DNA from: Terebella lapidaria
Taxonomy: Eukaryota > Annelida > Polychaeta > Terebellida > Terebellidae
DNA length: 64,000 nt
Assembly: GCA_949152475.1 (NCBI GenBank)
Contig: OX424556.1
Coordinates: 54,890,451-54,954,450 of the forward strand
Reading direction: 5' to 3'
The notes below the pieces were generated by a model. That model saw only the letters and a list, made by a program, of their open reading frames with translations, made no database searches and was not told where the DNA came from. Made by a program: the position numbers and the translations under genes. Shown in pieces: positions 47,542 to 59,900 of this stretch (position 1 is its first letter; each line of letters starts with the position of its first letter).

Positions 47542-47787
47542 TAAGTATTAAATGCCTCGATCAATTGTGTCTCAAGCCACAACGTTAATATAAGTTGTTT
47601 TTTTTTAAAGTTGGCAATATATCTCGAAGATGAATTTTGTCTCAACAAAACGTGTGAGCGCTAGTGGTTTGTTTGCATTAGAAGAATAATCACAGAATAT
47701 TTTTTGTGGATAATAACACACCTCTAACATTATCATGTGCAAGTACCAGGAGACAATACCGACAACACAATTTCTGTTTCTAAATTG

Positions 47788-48499
47788 TGTGAAGTTTGAC
47801 GCCCGCTATCCAAGGTCCTTGCAGATAAGCCGCTCTTTGTGGAATCATGACGGGCATGGGTAATTACTTTAGAACTACAGCCAGGTAAACAGTCCGTCAA
47901 CAAGTCCGGCCGTCATACATCACTCAGACATTGCATCATCATTGTAATGTAGCCCGTTGTGACGAGCCCGAAACGCCATGGGCGTGGCGCTCGAAACCCG
48001 CGCACGTGGGTGTGTTGCTGGCCGGCCTCGCCGACGGAACTGCCGCGGGGATAGAACCCCGAACAGCCCGACGTTCTGCCAGAGCCTGTGTCGCACCATC
48101 TCAGGGCGAGAGACTACCGTTCCAGGGGGTGTGCGCCCCCGGATCGAAGTAGACCCCCTCCTGGGCCCCCAACTGGAAATTGCCCCCGGGGCCCTAGTGA
48201 GCCTGCTTTAGCCAAAGAAAGGGGACATAGAGAACATGGCCGTGCTCGCTGTCGTTCTCTCACATTGACTGCTCTGAGACAACTCCAAGGAAGCAGGACG
48301 GGCTTGCACTATTTATGTCTGCCAGCGCACGAGGGACAAGGGCGTGACGTCAGACCATTGTTTCAGTATAGTGGATCGATAAAAGACAATGCGTCACTAA
48401 GAGACGCTAATGCTTCGAACACGAAGCGGCCAAAACAGGTGAGGTATGGTGTACGATAACGGCTGAAACTCCTATCGCAATCTTTGGGCAAAATCGCCA
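47788..48499 (-). mobile_element. Solo Gypsy-type LTR
   Basis: It starts TGTGAAGTTTGACGCC and ends AAAATCGCCA, matching the LTR at 34114-34732 in order along its length with substitutions and small indels. No internal Gypsy coding sequence flanks it, so it is the product of LTR-LTR recombination or a truncated copy. The target duplication is not clear. Confidence 0.75.
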
Positions 48500-48970
48500 C
48501 AACTGTAATAGCACTTTCACAACACTGGATATGAATATGGGCAAATGGTTGAATATATTGCCAACATTTTCATTTTCAGATATAAAAATGCAAGTAGGCC
48601 TATACCATGATACCATGATGTTACTGAAATATGTGAATGAGAGTATATAAAACATATAAAAAATTTCGGTACAGCTGTGACAATGCGTCACTAAGAGACG
48701 CTAATGCTTCGAACACGAAGCGGCCAAAACAGGTGAGATATGGTGTACGATAACGGCTGAAACTCCTATCGCAATCTTTGGGCAAAATCGCCACAACTGT
48801 AATAGCACTTTCACAACACTGGATATGAATATGGGCAAATGGTTGAATATATTGCCAACATTTTCATTTTCAGATATAAAAATGCAAGTAGGCCTATACC
48901 ATGATACCATGATGTTACTGAAATATGTGAATGAGAGTATATAAAACATATAAAAAATTTCGGTACAGCT
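48383..48970. repeat. 294-bp tandem duplication spanning the LTR edge
   Basis: 48383-48676 and 48677-48970 are almost identical; I noted one G/A difference (GAGGTATGG against GAGATATGG). Each unit starts near GACAATGCGTCAC and ends CGGTACAGCT. The unit includes the last part of the LTR and flanking DNA, so it postdates the LTR. Confidence 0.92.
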
Positions 48971-49980
48971 TAGATATCTTGCTATTTGAAACGCGTGCTT
49001 TTTTTAGTTAATGATAAACCCTCTCCTACCACACACAAAAAGTTGCATGTAACCGTTATGACACAAGGAACAATTTAACAAAATTGTGATCTGATTTAAA
49101 ACATTCAATTTTAGGCGCTGAATGAAAATTTGTTATGCATGGTTAGTATGGCCCCGTTTATTTATCGTCATATACGCTGATAAACATAACGTTCGGTACA
49201 AGTTCACATGCCCCTTCATGGTTCAATCATTATCTTTTATCTAAAAATAGCTGTCATTGTGTGTGTATGCAAAACAAGACACGCAAAGCACGATGACCCC
49301 TATTATCGTCCATCTAGATTCTATTCAATACAATTATGACAATCACTCCAGGGTGTGACTCTGGGGTCATGAAGTAACTTTTTAATTCACCAGATACTCG
49401 GTCCTGTAAAATTTTAACCAGACCGTTGTAGTTTCTACCAGACCGAAGTTCCCTCATGCAAATTAAGCGCGTGCCCCCAAGTCTCATGTACGGAGCCGCT
49501 AAGGGGACACAGCAGCGAGTGAAAAACTTTTTTTTTCGTATTCCCTTTCGATCTCATCGCGTTCCCTCGTGAACTTATCACCTTTCCTCGTGATAACTGC
49601 ATGCTCACACGATCTTGTAATAAAACCTTTTCACAAAACATGGCCCCCTGAGCAGATGATCGAGGGTTCACACCTGGAGAAAGTTCTTTTTCGCTTTCCC
49701 TCATGATAGCCTTGATCGTGCTGATGCCTATGTCTGCTGAGAAGGTTTTGCTACGAGAATACAAAGTTATTAGGAGGGAACGCGAAAAAAAATTATTGTT
49801 GGAATGCGAAAAGAATTTTTTTTCTCACACTTGTGTTAGGCGTATATAGGTAGGCGTATAGGTAGCCATAATGACCTGGAATTTGAACTTTCGAATGAAA
49901 TGATACTTTCAATGTATTGTTGATTTAATGCACTATATACTAAATATACCTTGCTTTGTTGCAGTGCGTCTTGAAAAACG
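48971..49980. other. TWNK upstream region
   Basis: No protein-coding gene. A polypyrimidine acceptor (TTGCTTTGTTGCAG) ends at 49964, suggesting that TWNK has an upstream non-coding exon spliced in just before its first ATGs. From 49500 to 49830, mirrored phrases such as CGCGTTCCCTCGTGA and GAGGGAACGCG suggest a decayed foldback. Confidence 0.35.
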
Positions 49981-50247
49981 ATGGAAACAGTCAGTGTGGA
50001 TGATGTAACAAGTAGACATGATGGGTATTCTGACGAGGCAACTGAGCCACGCTGGTCACTCTATCAGACTGTCCTCACTGCTGGATCCAACAACATGGTG
50101 CTCTGTCATGCATCGGCACATAACTACCAGTGCATTAATCTGTGGCGCACCATCAGGAATCTGTATGCTGCACGGCAGGAAGTCCGGTCCCACTGTCACA
50201 CATTGCCTACACATGTGGGCACGATGTACTGTTGGGCTCGTTCCTAG
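49981..50247 (+). other. Upstream overlapping ORF of TWNK
   Basis: The first ATG after the candidate splice acceptor (49981) opens an 88-codon frame that overlaps the TWNK start at 50018 in another frame. If included in the mRNA it would be an overlapping uORF able to reduce TWNK translation. The peptide has no recognised domain. Confidence 0.35.
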
Positions 50248-53200
50248 GTCCCATTGGATGTCAAACGTGTCACACAGTCACAGCTTTGCAAACCATGTTG
50301 GTGTGAACAATGGGGACTTCGGATCCCCGACAAATCTGTTCGCGCGTAGAACTTCACCACTGATACTCGGGAAACGGAAAATGTGTTATACAGATTTGAC
50401 TGATATCATTCCCGCTTCTTCATCTGAGACGATTACCGGGCAAGATTTGGCAGACCAACCTGCAGACACTCTGGATGTTGTTGACTTGCCAAATAAAACA
50501 CAAAGTTCTGGCAGAATAAAAACAAAAGTGAAATTATCTCCGAATCACGTGCCACAGGATGGGATGGCCCCAGTGTCAAATGCAGAAATTCGAAACTATT
50601 TCGTCAAGAATGAATTTGGCTATAGCAACGGTTATACGTGTTTCATCACAACCTGCCCTCGTTTCCTGAGACGCCGAACCAAGATCAAAGAACTGAACAA
50701 AATGTTTGTCAATATGAAAACAGGTAAAGTCACAATCAAGCATTATTTGAAATGCCTGAAATTGCTGTAATACTCTTGAAAAGCTTACTGCAACAATGAC
50801 AAAATCATAACGATCATATCAATTTAATGATTTTAATTCCATGTTTTTGTCTTGAAGGGTATTTTGTTTGTCTGAGCTGCAAGAAAAGTGGCTGCTGGTC
50901 CAACCTTCTCGAGAATTCACAGATGATACTGAGTACTGAAAAACAGGGGTAATGTAATATCAAGCTGACTCTTGAAAGATATAATCAAATTATGTATGTA
51001 TATCCCAGTATATTTTATATTTTCCACAGTACAGGAGAACTCCAGCCTGCGGTCACTCCAGAAATGTGGTCAACCCATGCAATGTGGTCAGATGCATTGG
51101 TCCCGAACGCCAGCATAGGCATTTACATGTTAAGGTTACTCCTATAATGTGGCCACTCCCCTTATCCACAATGCGGTCAGTGTGTCTGGTCCCAAAAGCC
51201 CATAAAATCACACAATACGGCCACCAAGCAGCCAACGTCCCCCCCCCCCCCCCCAACTCACTGATGCGGTCAATTGAACATTAGCCTCATGCGGCCAGCC
51301 GGTCAGCCGCCTGCATGTCTTCATTCACGATACGGTCAGCTGAACATTAGCTTTAGTCAAGAGCAGCAGGCCGACCGGCTGTCTGTGTGTCACTTCTTCA
51401 CACCTCTCTTCTCTTGGCTTACACAAACGTTGATAAACACACACAAGTAGATTTGTCAGCGAAGATATTGCCTCACATATCTGTTCAATCATGTGGAACG
51501 AATGTATAAATACCTCGCATTTTTCTGTTAGATATCATTCACTCAATCACACTGTTTGAATAAATTTATAAATCTATCTATTGACATGGCCTCGAAAAAA
51601 AGAGTTGTTCTATCGCTCAAGCAAAAAGTTGAACTTCTGAAGAAAAGTGACGGCAAAAGTAGCCGACCAATGACGAGCCATTACCAGAGCCTGAGTGTTT
51701 GAATAAAGACGTGTCCGAAGCTCACAAGTGGGCCACTCAACTCAAGATGTTCGCAGCTATTAATGGCCGTGACAACCTCTACAGTTCTGCTGTCAACACA
51801 GAATCTGAGGCACAAGACCTCGTACTCGCGTCATGTTCTAAACGCCGCCAAACAACAATCACATCTTTCTTCAAAAAGTGACATTCAGTTGTTCTAAATA
51901 TTTTGGGAGTAAACTGTATGCCTTTTAAGTATATGTGTTTCAAATATTACATTTATGATATAACTTGGTTCAATAAAATGCTATTCACATATAAACTACA
52001 TGTACATGTTTTATCTAACTCATGCACATGTACAAATTGTATAATATATGTTGAGTTTCGCTTGAGTTAACATCAGATGAACAATATGGCCGGTGCAAAA
52101 TATGGCTGGAGTCCTATAATGTGGCCACTCCTATAATGTGGCCAAAATCACTGGTCCGATGGGTGACCACATTACTGGAGTTCTACTGTACTATATTAAA
52201 GCAACTCTCAGCAACTCTCAGGTCAACAAAAATATAACATATTGAACTGATACACTGCATGTACTTTGTTTTTCCCAGAAGAATGCCTGAATGCTTCAAG
52301 AACATTGTGTTAGAAGACTCCACCAAGGAGATGGTGAAGGCACAGGAAGTCTGGGACAGTTATGAATCCATTGATAATACAACCGATGACCAGTTGGATA
52401 ATGTACAACATATTCTGGGGATTGAGGTTTGTAGGAATATAAATGACTGATCGGCTTTATGTAAATCATATTGAATATCCATGAATTTCATGTGCATATC
52501 TGTTCACTGTTCAAGTGAGGTGTTGCTATAAATGCTCACATTAAAGCCTTAGTTGCACAAACGGTCATAAAATTAGGCGATACTGAAAATATGTATATAA
52601 CAGGGACTGAAGCGAAAAACGCTTGAGCTGTTCAGAATTCGAGTCCAGAAAGACCAGAATGGACTGGCGGTTCCACATTTTGGTCTGGATGGCACACTCA
52701 TAGGTGTCAAGCAAATCTTCGAGGAAATCTACAAGGTCAAAGACCAGGAGAGATCCAGGATGCAGACGAAAACAACACCGAGGTGAACTTTTTCATGACA
52801 TATGTTTTCCTCATATCAATAATTACTATGAATGTCCAAGCTTGTCATCAACTTCATGCAAAATTGGCATATACAATAATTTTGTTGGCTTGTTCTTATA
52901 AATGTTGTTCTGTACTGCTAGGGTGGATTTCCATGGTTTGTTCGGTCTGGATTTGATCAAGCCGGGTCAGATTGAGGTTGTCCTGACTGCGAGTGAGTTC
53001 GATGCCATGGCTGTACATCAGGAGACAGGGCTGCCAACGCTGGCGCTGCCCAAAAAAGACTCCATTCTTCCTCAAAAGGTGTGTTGTATCTCTATAATAC
53101 ATTTAAAATTAACTGAAATAGATGGAGGGGTGGGGTTAGGTTACTCAAATTAAATGAAGGATAAAAACTGAATATGAAATGATTTTGATCCAAGTCTTAT

Positions 53201-55698
53201 GAAATCTACATAGTTCACTGGTACCAGTGGTTTTTATTCAGGGTCTGTTTACATCGTTTCAGTGAACATTTATCAGACATATCATCATAATTCTTCAGAT
53301 GCTGCCGTTGTTGGAGCAATTCCAGAAAATCATTCTGTGGTTCGGTGGCGACATCAAAACCTGGGAATCAGCGAAGCAATTCGCTCGAAAGCTCAACGAC
53401 ACAAGATGTTTCCTAGTTAGGTAAGTTACGATAATATTTCCAGGATATTACACCTCACAAAGTGAATAATTTCAAGAGTTTGGTAAAAGTCAGGTTGACT
53501 GAGATGAAATGACTTCACAAAATGTCCATGTGTATTCACAAATATCGAAGTAATATGTTCGGTACTAACACCAGGCCAGACGAGAACCAGCCGAGTGCAC
53601 TGGTTGCACTACACGAAGGAAAGAACCTGCGTGCAATACTGAAAGAGGCTAAGCCAGTCAAGCACAAATCCATCACGTCCTTCCGAAACCTTCGTCGGGA
53701 GGTGCTCTGCCAACTCACAGAGTTTGAACAAGTTGCTGGAGTCAAGGTGAGGGAAGCCGAGATGTCATATCCATAGGAAAGTAATCAATAGCCTTCAGTT
53801 TGACGAGAGAATTGTTATCCCGACTATCTTGTTGGAATTCTTGCTGTTACCTAAAACAAAAATCATGCATATCCAATATATAGTACTCACGAATTAAGTT
53901 TGACACACGGCCTTGTAGGTGTTTGCTAAAATGTTTAAATATTGATCTCCCATTGCTAAATCATTGACTGTCCCACGCCTGCCCCTATATAACCAGTGGA
54001 AGCGGTACCCACAACTGAACAAGCTAATGAAGGGACACAGACGTGGTGAGCTGTCGATCTTCACAGGTCCAACTGGCTCAGGAAAGACAACCTTCATCAG
54101 TGACTACTCCCTAGACTTGTGCATGCAGGGGGTGCGTCTTCTTTTTGACATTATTGGCTTCCTAAAAATTTTCTGAATATTTCTCAAATGAGGCATTTGA
54201 TTCTCTAAGCATGCATGTTCTTAGTGATTGTTTAAAACAATTTATTTATGCACTGTCAATGTGTCTTTTGAAAAGCAGAACAGTACAGTTGATGTGTGAA
54301 TGCTGATGTAGATTGCTTCTTCTCCAGGTAAATACATTATGGGGAAGCTTTGAAATCAATAACGTCCGACTTATGAAGACCATGCTGTTTCAGTATTCAC
54401 AGTTAGTATGATTCTTGTACCATATAGACGTGTATTCGTCCCTTTAGCTATACATACATTACTCCTGTTAAATTACGTTTGACATTGTTTCATGTTGTAC
54501 AGTGAGAAAAGATGAACTAAACTTCTAGCACTCGATAAAACAACCTGAACCAATGTTCATCAATATCCACTAACGATAGGTTAAATTCCAGAATGAACTT
54601 GATCAAGAATATTGACCAGTTTGACCACTGGGCAGACAAGTTTGAGCAGTTGCCGATGTACTACATGACCTTTCATGGACAAGAGAACATCAGAAAAGTT
54701 ATTGAGGTACTGATGATTTATTAATGTTCAGCATTAACCCCCAGAAAAGGGAGGGACATATCGTTAGAATGTCCTGAGGTATATTCCGATAAAGCCTGAT
54801 GCATCAGTTGCAAAATTGATAGTAATTATATTGGCCAAATAAATGATTTCGCCTATATACATGTACGATTTGAATATAGTTTCATAGTTTCCATAAATGG
54901 CCACAGTTCCTACAGAGTCTAAATTTGATATCTTTTTGTCTGACAGACCATGTCACATGCTGTGTATGTCCATGACATTGCTCATGTGATCGTTGACAAC
55001 CTCCAGTTTATGATGGGAATAGACGACATCAGTATCAGGTTGGCTGCCGATCGCTTCTTCAAGCAGGATCAGATTATCAGCGCTTTCCGGAAGTTCGCCA
55101 CCAACATGAACTGTCATGTGACTTTGGTGATCCATCCGAGAAAAGTGTGTTTACTTTTACTTCTGAATTGTTTAGATAATTTGGGTAAATTGTATGTTTA
55201 AAGATCATCCAAATCTTTGAAGTTGAAATATGATTAAATTTTTTTTTTACGGAAAATTAATTTCAAGGAACGAGAAACAGATGAGCTGAGCATATCTTCC
55301 ATATTTGGAAGTGCGAAGGCGAGCCAAGAAGCAGACAATATTCTCATTATACAGGACAGGAGGGCGATGTCCATGAAAGGCCGCAAATATCTGCAGGTAT
55401 GGAGATGCTTCAAAACTCCAGCGTTCCAAGTACTATTTATTGTTTATTTACCGCGATAACAACATTTTGGATGTGCGAATTTCATTATGTTTATGATCTT
55501 TACAACCAGTTGGCTAAGAATCGTTATGATGGGGACCTTGGAATCATGATGATGAAATTCAACAAGGAGTCTCTAAGCTTTGCTATGAAACCTGGCGACA
55601 AGGACAAAAAGACAAAGGAGAAAAAGTCGGAAAATGCTGACACCAAAGACAGTCCACCAGACAGTGCTGAACCACAGTACGACTTACCTCAGGATTAA
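50018..55698 (+). CDS. TWNK: Twinkle mitochondrial replicative DNA helicase (13 coding exons, 804 aa)
   Basis: Twinkle is the hexameric 5'-3' helicase of the mitochondrial DNA replisome. Exons: 50018-50723, 50858-50948, 52279-52426, 52604-52782, 52922-53078, 53299-53420, 53575-53746, 53997-54131, 54328-54401, 54592-54706, 54947-55144, 55268-55396, 55510-55698. They total 2415 nt with consistent phases. The N-terminus is basic and presequence-like. The primase-like half has a small Cys cluster ([10 protein letters not shown]) and the segment [13 protein letters not shown]. The RecA-like helicase shows Walker A GPTGSGKT (549-556), [17 protein letters not shown], the Walker B strand [20 protein letters not shown] and [14 protein letters not shown]. 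The C-terminus is Lys/Asp-rich. Human TWNK is 684 aa, so the N-terminal half is longer here. Intron 2 carries a pogo-like element. Confidence 0.96.
51032..52188 (+). mobile_element. Pogo/Tigger-like transposon, internally deleted, in TWNK intron 2
   Basis: The ends read CAGGAGAACTCC and GGAGTTCTACTG, flanked by TA at 51030-51031 and 52189-52190. An ATG at 51586 begins a helix-turn-helix of the CENP-B/psq type ([20 protein letters not shown]), which breaks after about 38 codons. The frame at 51699-51881 then gives a transposase C-terminus ending [12 protein letters not shown]. The DDE catalytic core is missing. A poly-C run lies at 51240-51254. Confidence 0.88.
51586..51881 (+). pseudogene. 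Fused N- and C-terminal remnants of a pogo/Tigger transposase
   Basis: A psq-type DNA-binding start is joined, out of frame, to the transposase tail with the conserved basic-aromatic end (SFFKK). The central DDE domain of several hundred residues is deleted. It could not catalyse transposition but still contains the two ends of the ORF. Confidence 0.8.
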
Positions 55699-56745
55699 CG
55701 GGTATGATACTCTATATTTATGAATGATCAAATATAAAATGAGGGTATAATGTTAGTTCAGGTATCTTTTCTAAATTGACGGAGTCTTTATTTTGAGGCT
55801 ACCAGTATATCATGGGGAAAATTGTTCTCATAACCTTCAATGTTGGTTCTCAAATTGATTGCTTCAAATAGCTTTCATGTGGGACTTTTTTTATTTTTGT
55901 GTATCACTGAGTTATACTTCTTAAAAAGCCTGCTTTACGCAGTAATTCATTGGACACTGTCAGACATAATTCGGTTGAGCTAATGAGATATACATCTGTA
56001 TTTGTATGTGTTAGCGTGATGTGTATATGTACTTTTAAAAATCATAATACTTGTGAGCAAGCAATATATCTGATGATCCAAGAATCAGGAATTGTGAGGC
56101 CAGTGTTCTGGGTGCTATACCACCATGTAGTTATGTGAGATGTACCGGCAGTAGTTGGCGAGGGCTATGTATTTCAGGGTGTACACCATATTGTGTTCAA
56201 GAGTATATGTCTGGAAATTGCGAATTCATCAAGCTGTGAATTTATGGTATGAATTGATACAAACATTCTGTTTATTTACTGTATACCCAGTACATTGTAA
56301 GGTGAGATCTCAGATTTTTTTTGGTCATTAACTGCTGTATAATCAATAGAGAGAACTTCATGAATGTATATTGATGTAGGACATTGGTGCTAATATATTA
56401 ACATGGATGTTACATGTATTTTATTTCAACTCCTGTTCACATGCATTACTCTGCTATATTGTCTTGTTTATTATGAAGAATTTTGTTGGATATTTTTTTA
56501 AGTCTAACCAAGATGAAAAATACAGGAATTGAGTTAGCCTGTCAGATTTGTTTTGGTGTTGTGTATATACAATTATATGTGCAGCCTGATGCAGGAATAT
56601 GAAATCTATTGTAGGAAAATAATTGTATGGTTGAGTATTGTGAATTTGGAGAAAATTTGGATAAGTGTGAATTGGTGAAACAAAGTCTTACTGTTCAAAG
56701 TAATATGGAAATCATGTGATGTTCATGTACATGGCGAGCTGACGA

Positions 56746-56751
56746 AATAAA
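56746..56751 (+). terminator. Candidate TWNK polyA signal
   Basis: AATAAA about 1.05 kb after the TWNK stop. No stronger signal was noted between. It lies about 80 bases from the opposing RPUSD4 signal. Confidence 0.5.
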
Positions 56752-56827
56752 ACAAATACATGTAAAAGGAAACCTGGAGTGATTCGATATTTACACATAT
56801 ATGTATTTACATGCATTGGTAGTATGG

Positions 56828-56833
56828 TTTATT
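56828..56833 (-). terminator. Candidate RPUSD4 polyA signal
   Basis: AATAAA on the minus strand, 80 bases after the RPUSD4 stop at 56913, implying a very short 3' UTR. Confidence 0.5.
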
Positions 56834-56912
56834 TGTTTCGAAAGCAAAACATAGTATCAAATATCTTTATCTGCCTTTTTAGATTTTAGATATAGCACAG
56901 CAGATGATCTTG

Positions 56913-59900
56913 TTATGGTACTTTGATTTTCAACCACTTCATGTTCTGGGCGAAATGTTTCGGGAGTCGTGCCGATATGAACAAGTTTCGGCCGTCCTTA
57001 AATTCAGGCAGAACGAGTTGTACAGCATGAAGGTGCATCGGCAAGTGTCGAACCTTCGCCTGGCGGATTCCCAGGTGCATCAGGATTTCTGGATAGAGCT
57101 TCTGCAACATACAAATGGTACAATACAAAACTACATGTACATTACACACACAGATTACAAATCTGAGGGAAAAAATTACATGCTGTATACTTAATTGACG
57201 GAAAGTGATTTTGATGCAAAACAAATTTAGCATTTTGATATTGTGAAATATCCTCCAGAAAAATATGTCTTCCCTAAATTTTCTGGGACAAGGCATAGAT
57301 TTTATTGATAAAGTCTACATGTAGATTTACCTGTGGGGCTAGCTTGGAGTAGTGCGAGTATTTGTGGTCGCCCAAGATTGGTGTATTCAGTGCAAACGAT
57401 AAATGGCATCTCAGTTGGTGCTTTACTCCTGGAAGAACAAATTACAACAACCATAAGATTAATTAATTAAAATAACCATAAGACTTCCCGCTGACAACTG
57501 CAAAGACTACACCGTCCGATCAAGTTCCATTGGAATGACTTCTCATAGCTTGTTAGCTCTGCAGACATTGACCTGTCTCCGGCTGGCACTCGACAAGCGC
57601 ACAGCTGTGGTTGGAGTCCAGGACCTTGTAGTTTGTGATGGCGTCAGATGCTGATCTGTTTCTGGCGACCGCCGTCTTCAACATGAGCTTGTCCGTGGCC
57701 GAGTAGCGAGGGCTCAGGGTCATCTACAACATTGTCGAGAAATAATGGTATAAATAGTTGAAAATGTGAAAATAACAAAGGTATTTTGGACACTTGGTAT
57801 ATTTGTGCATTTTCTACTGGAAATATACTTCTCAATGATATACACATGGGATATTTGATCAAGTACATACCCTGTGTTTCAAACCAACTGTACCTTCAGT
57901 CATTGGGATATCTATGCAACCTGGAAAAACGCAGCCTATATTATTACAGCTTATGTTCCAGTTGTCCAGGAAAGAGTCGATTCCTTCATTTTGTTTGGTC
58001 CAAAAGAAGTTGTGGATGATATCGCCATAATTACCTTGAGTAGGACTAGGGATTCCTTTGGTCAGAACCCAGTATTTCTTCAACACTTGGCGCTTCTTGA
58101 ACATCGTCCGCAGCACGTGTTGTGACTGGGGATTCCTGCAAATTGGCAATATATCACTTCCATATGATGACCGTGATCATTTTATTTTTCCTTACCACTG
58201 CTAGAAATAGTCAATGTTTCAATCTGCTGATGTTTTAAATGCGTACTTGGCAATAAGCATGACGCCAGTGGTCTCCTTGTCCAGTCTGTGCACCAGCTGT
58301 AGGTCCAGCTCTGTCCTGCCCAGTCGCTCGGCTAAAGGAACCAACAGCTGTCCGACACTGTGGTGTACTCCGGGCCCTCCTGCAATATGCATTAATTTAT
58401 ATGTATATTTTCTCATTTTCTCTGTTGGATTTCATTTTCATTTTCTCTGTTGGATCAATGATAAGCATTTATTCAAATATGGCGCCAGTTCCATTTAATT
58501 CACATACTCTCCATACTATTATATATATATATCCTTAGTAATAAATATTATTTATTTGGTTCCACCAGAAAAAACAAAACATGAATGCAGTGATAGTGGC
58601 TATACAAACCATGAGATGGCAGACCATATGGCTTGTCAATTGCAATCAGATTTTCTGAAGGAAGCAAAACAGCAAGAAATGGCAATAAGGTACTTTATGG
58701 GGTATACTCTGAGAGAACTCATTCAGTAGTCACATCGTGAAAGGTTTCTCCATCGATTAATGAATTTCACAAGATTTTTAACAGATCCATTCCTTGTTAT
58801 TTTGCAATGTGTACCATCTTCGTAGAGAATGCTGTCCTTGAGAATGCTGACCACCACACTGATGGGCATGTTGCGGATGTCTAAGACCTGATTCTTGAGG
58901 ATTTTGTACCCGTGGGAGTCTGTTTGCCCGGTCCACTTGGCCTCTTTCGGTGTCTCGGTGATTTCTGTAAATGATAAAAATATATAATTATTTTTAGGTT
59001 ACCGGACTTATGGTCGGATAACCTATTGCCGTCGCGTTGCGTCCGTCCGTCGTCCGTCCACATCTGTATCTTAAAAGTTTACAGGCGGATTTTGCTGAAA
59101 TTTCGCACAAACATGCCTAAAAATATTTCAAGAGGGGGTTTTCTTTTAGTTTTTTGATTTTCGCATTTTTCCCAAAATGGCGGCCATTTTTAATGAAAAA
59201 TGGCCAATTTTGGATTTTGGCGGCCATTTTCACAAAAACTGTCTGATCAGTTTTGAGATTTTTGTTTTAAAAGATTCCCCTTATTTACCTCTATGATGTG
59301 TATAAGTTTTGTCGCCCTTGAATCGCCGGTCTTCGTGTGGCGGCCATTTTGAATTTTTGACGGGTCGGCGAAAAAAATTTTTTTTGCCCCAAAACGCATT
59401 ACTATCCATTTTGGGTCATTTCTAGGCAAAAAAAAATTTTTCACCCTTTGAAAAAAATTTTGGACTTAGAAAATTCTCGGCACTTTTTTCCGTCATAATG
59501 GGAACTGCCTGAACTATACTCCTAGAACGCTAGATAGAGCTTAGATATTGGCACTTTCAAATGGGAAATCATAAATGGCGACTTGTGTGGTAACCTTGAA
59601 TTTGACCTTGGATGACCTTGAAAGGTCAAAACAGCCATTTTGGGGTCGAAAAATGTCCAAATTTGCACCTTGTCTGTTTTTAATCGAAAACTGTCTGATC
59701 ACTTTTGAGATTTTTATTTCAAAACATAGTAATTGGGGTTTTTGACATTGTGTATAAAGATGTATATAGTGTATAAAACGCCTCGAATTGCTCAAAAGGC
59801 TGGAAATCTAGGCTGAATAGGCCCCAAATTTAATTTTTTGTCGTTTCCCTTCAAATTTATCTGATCAGTTTTGAGATTTTTGTTATAAAACATGCTAATT

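Noticed and set aside
47427..47648. 73-codon minus-strand ORF of alternating Ile-Tyr
   Set aside because: Translation of the (TA)n microsatellite.
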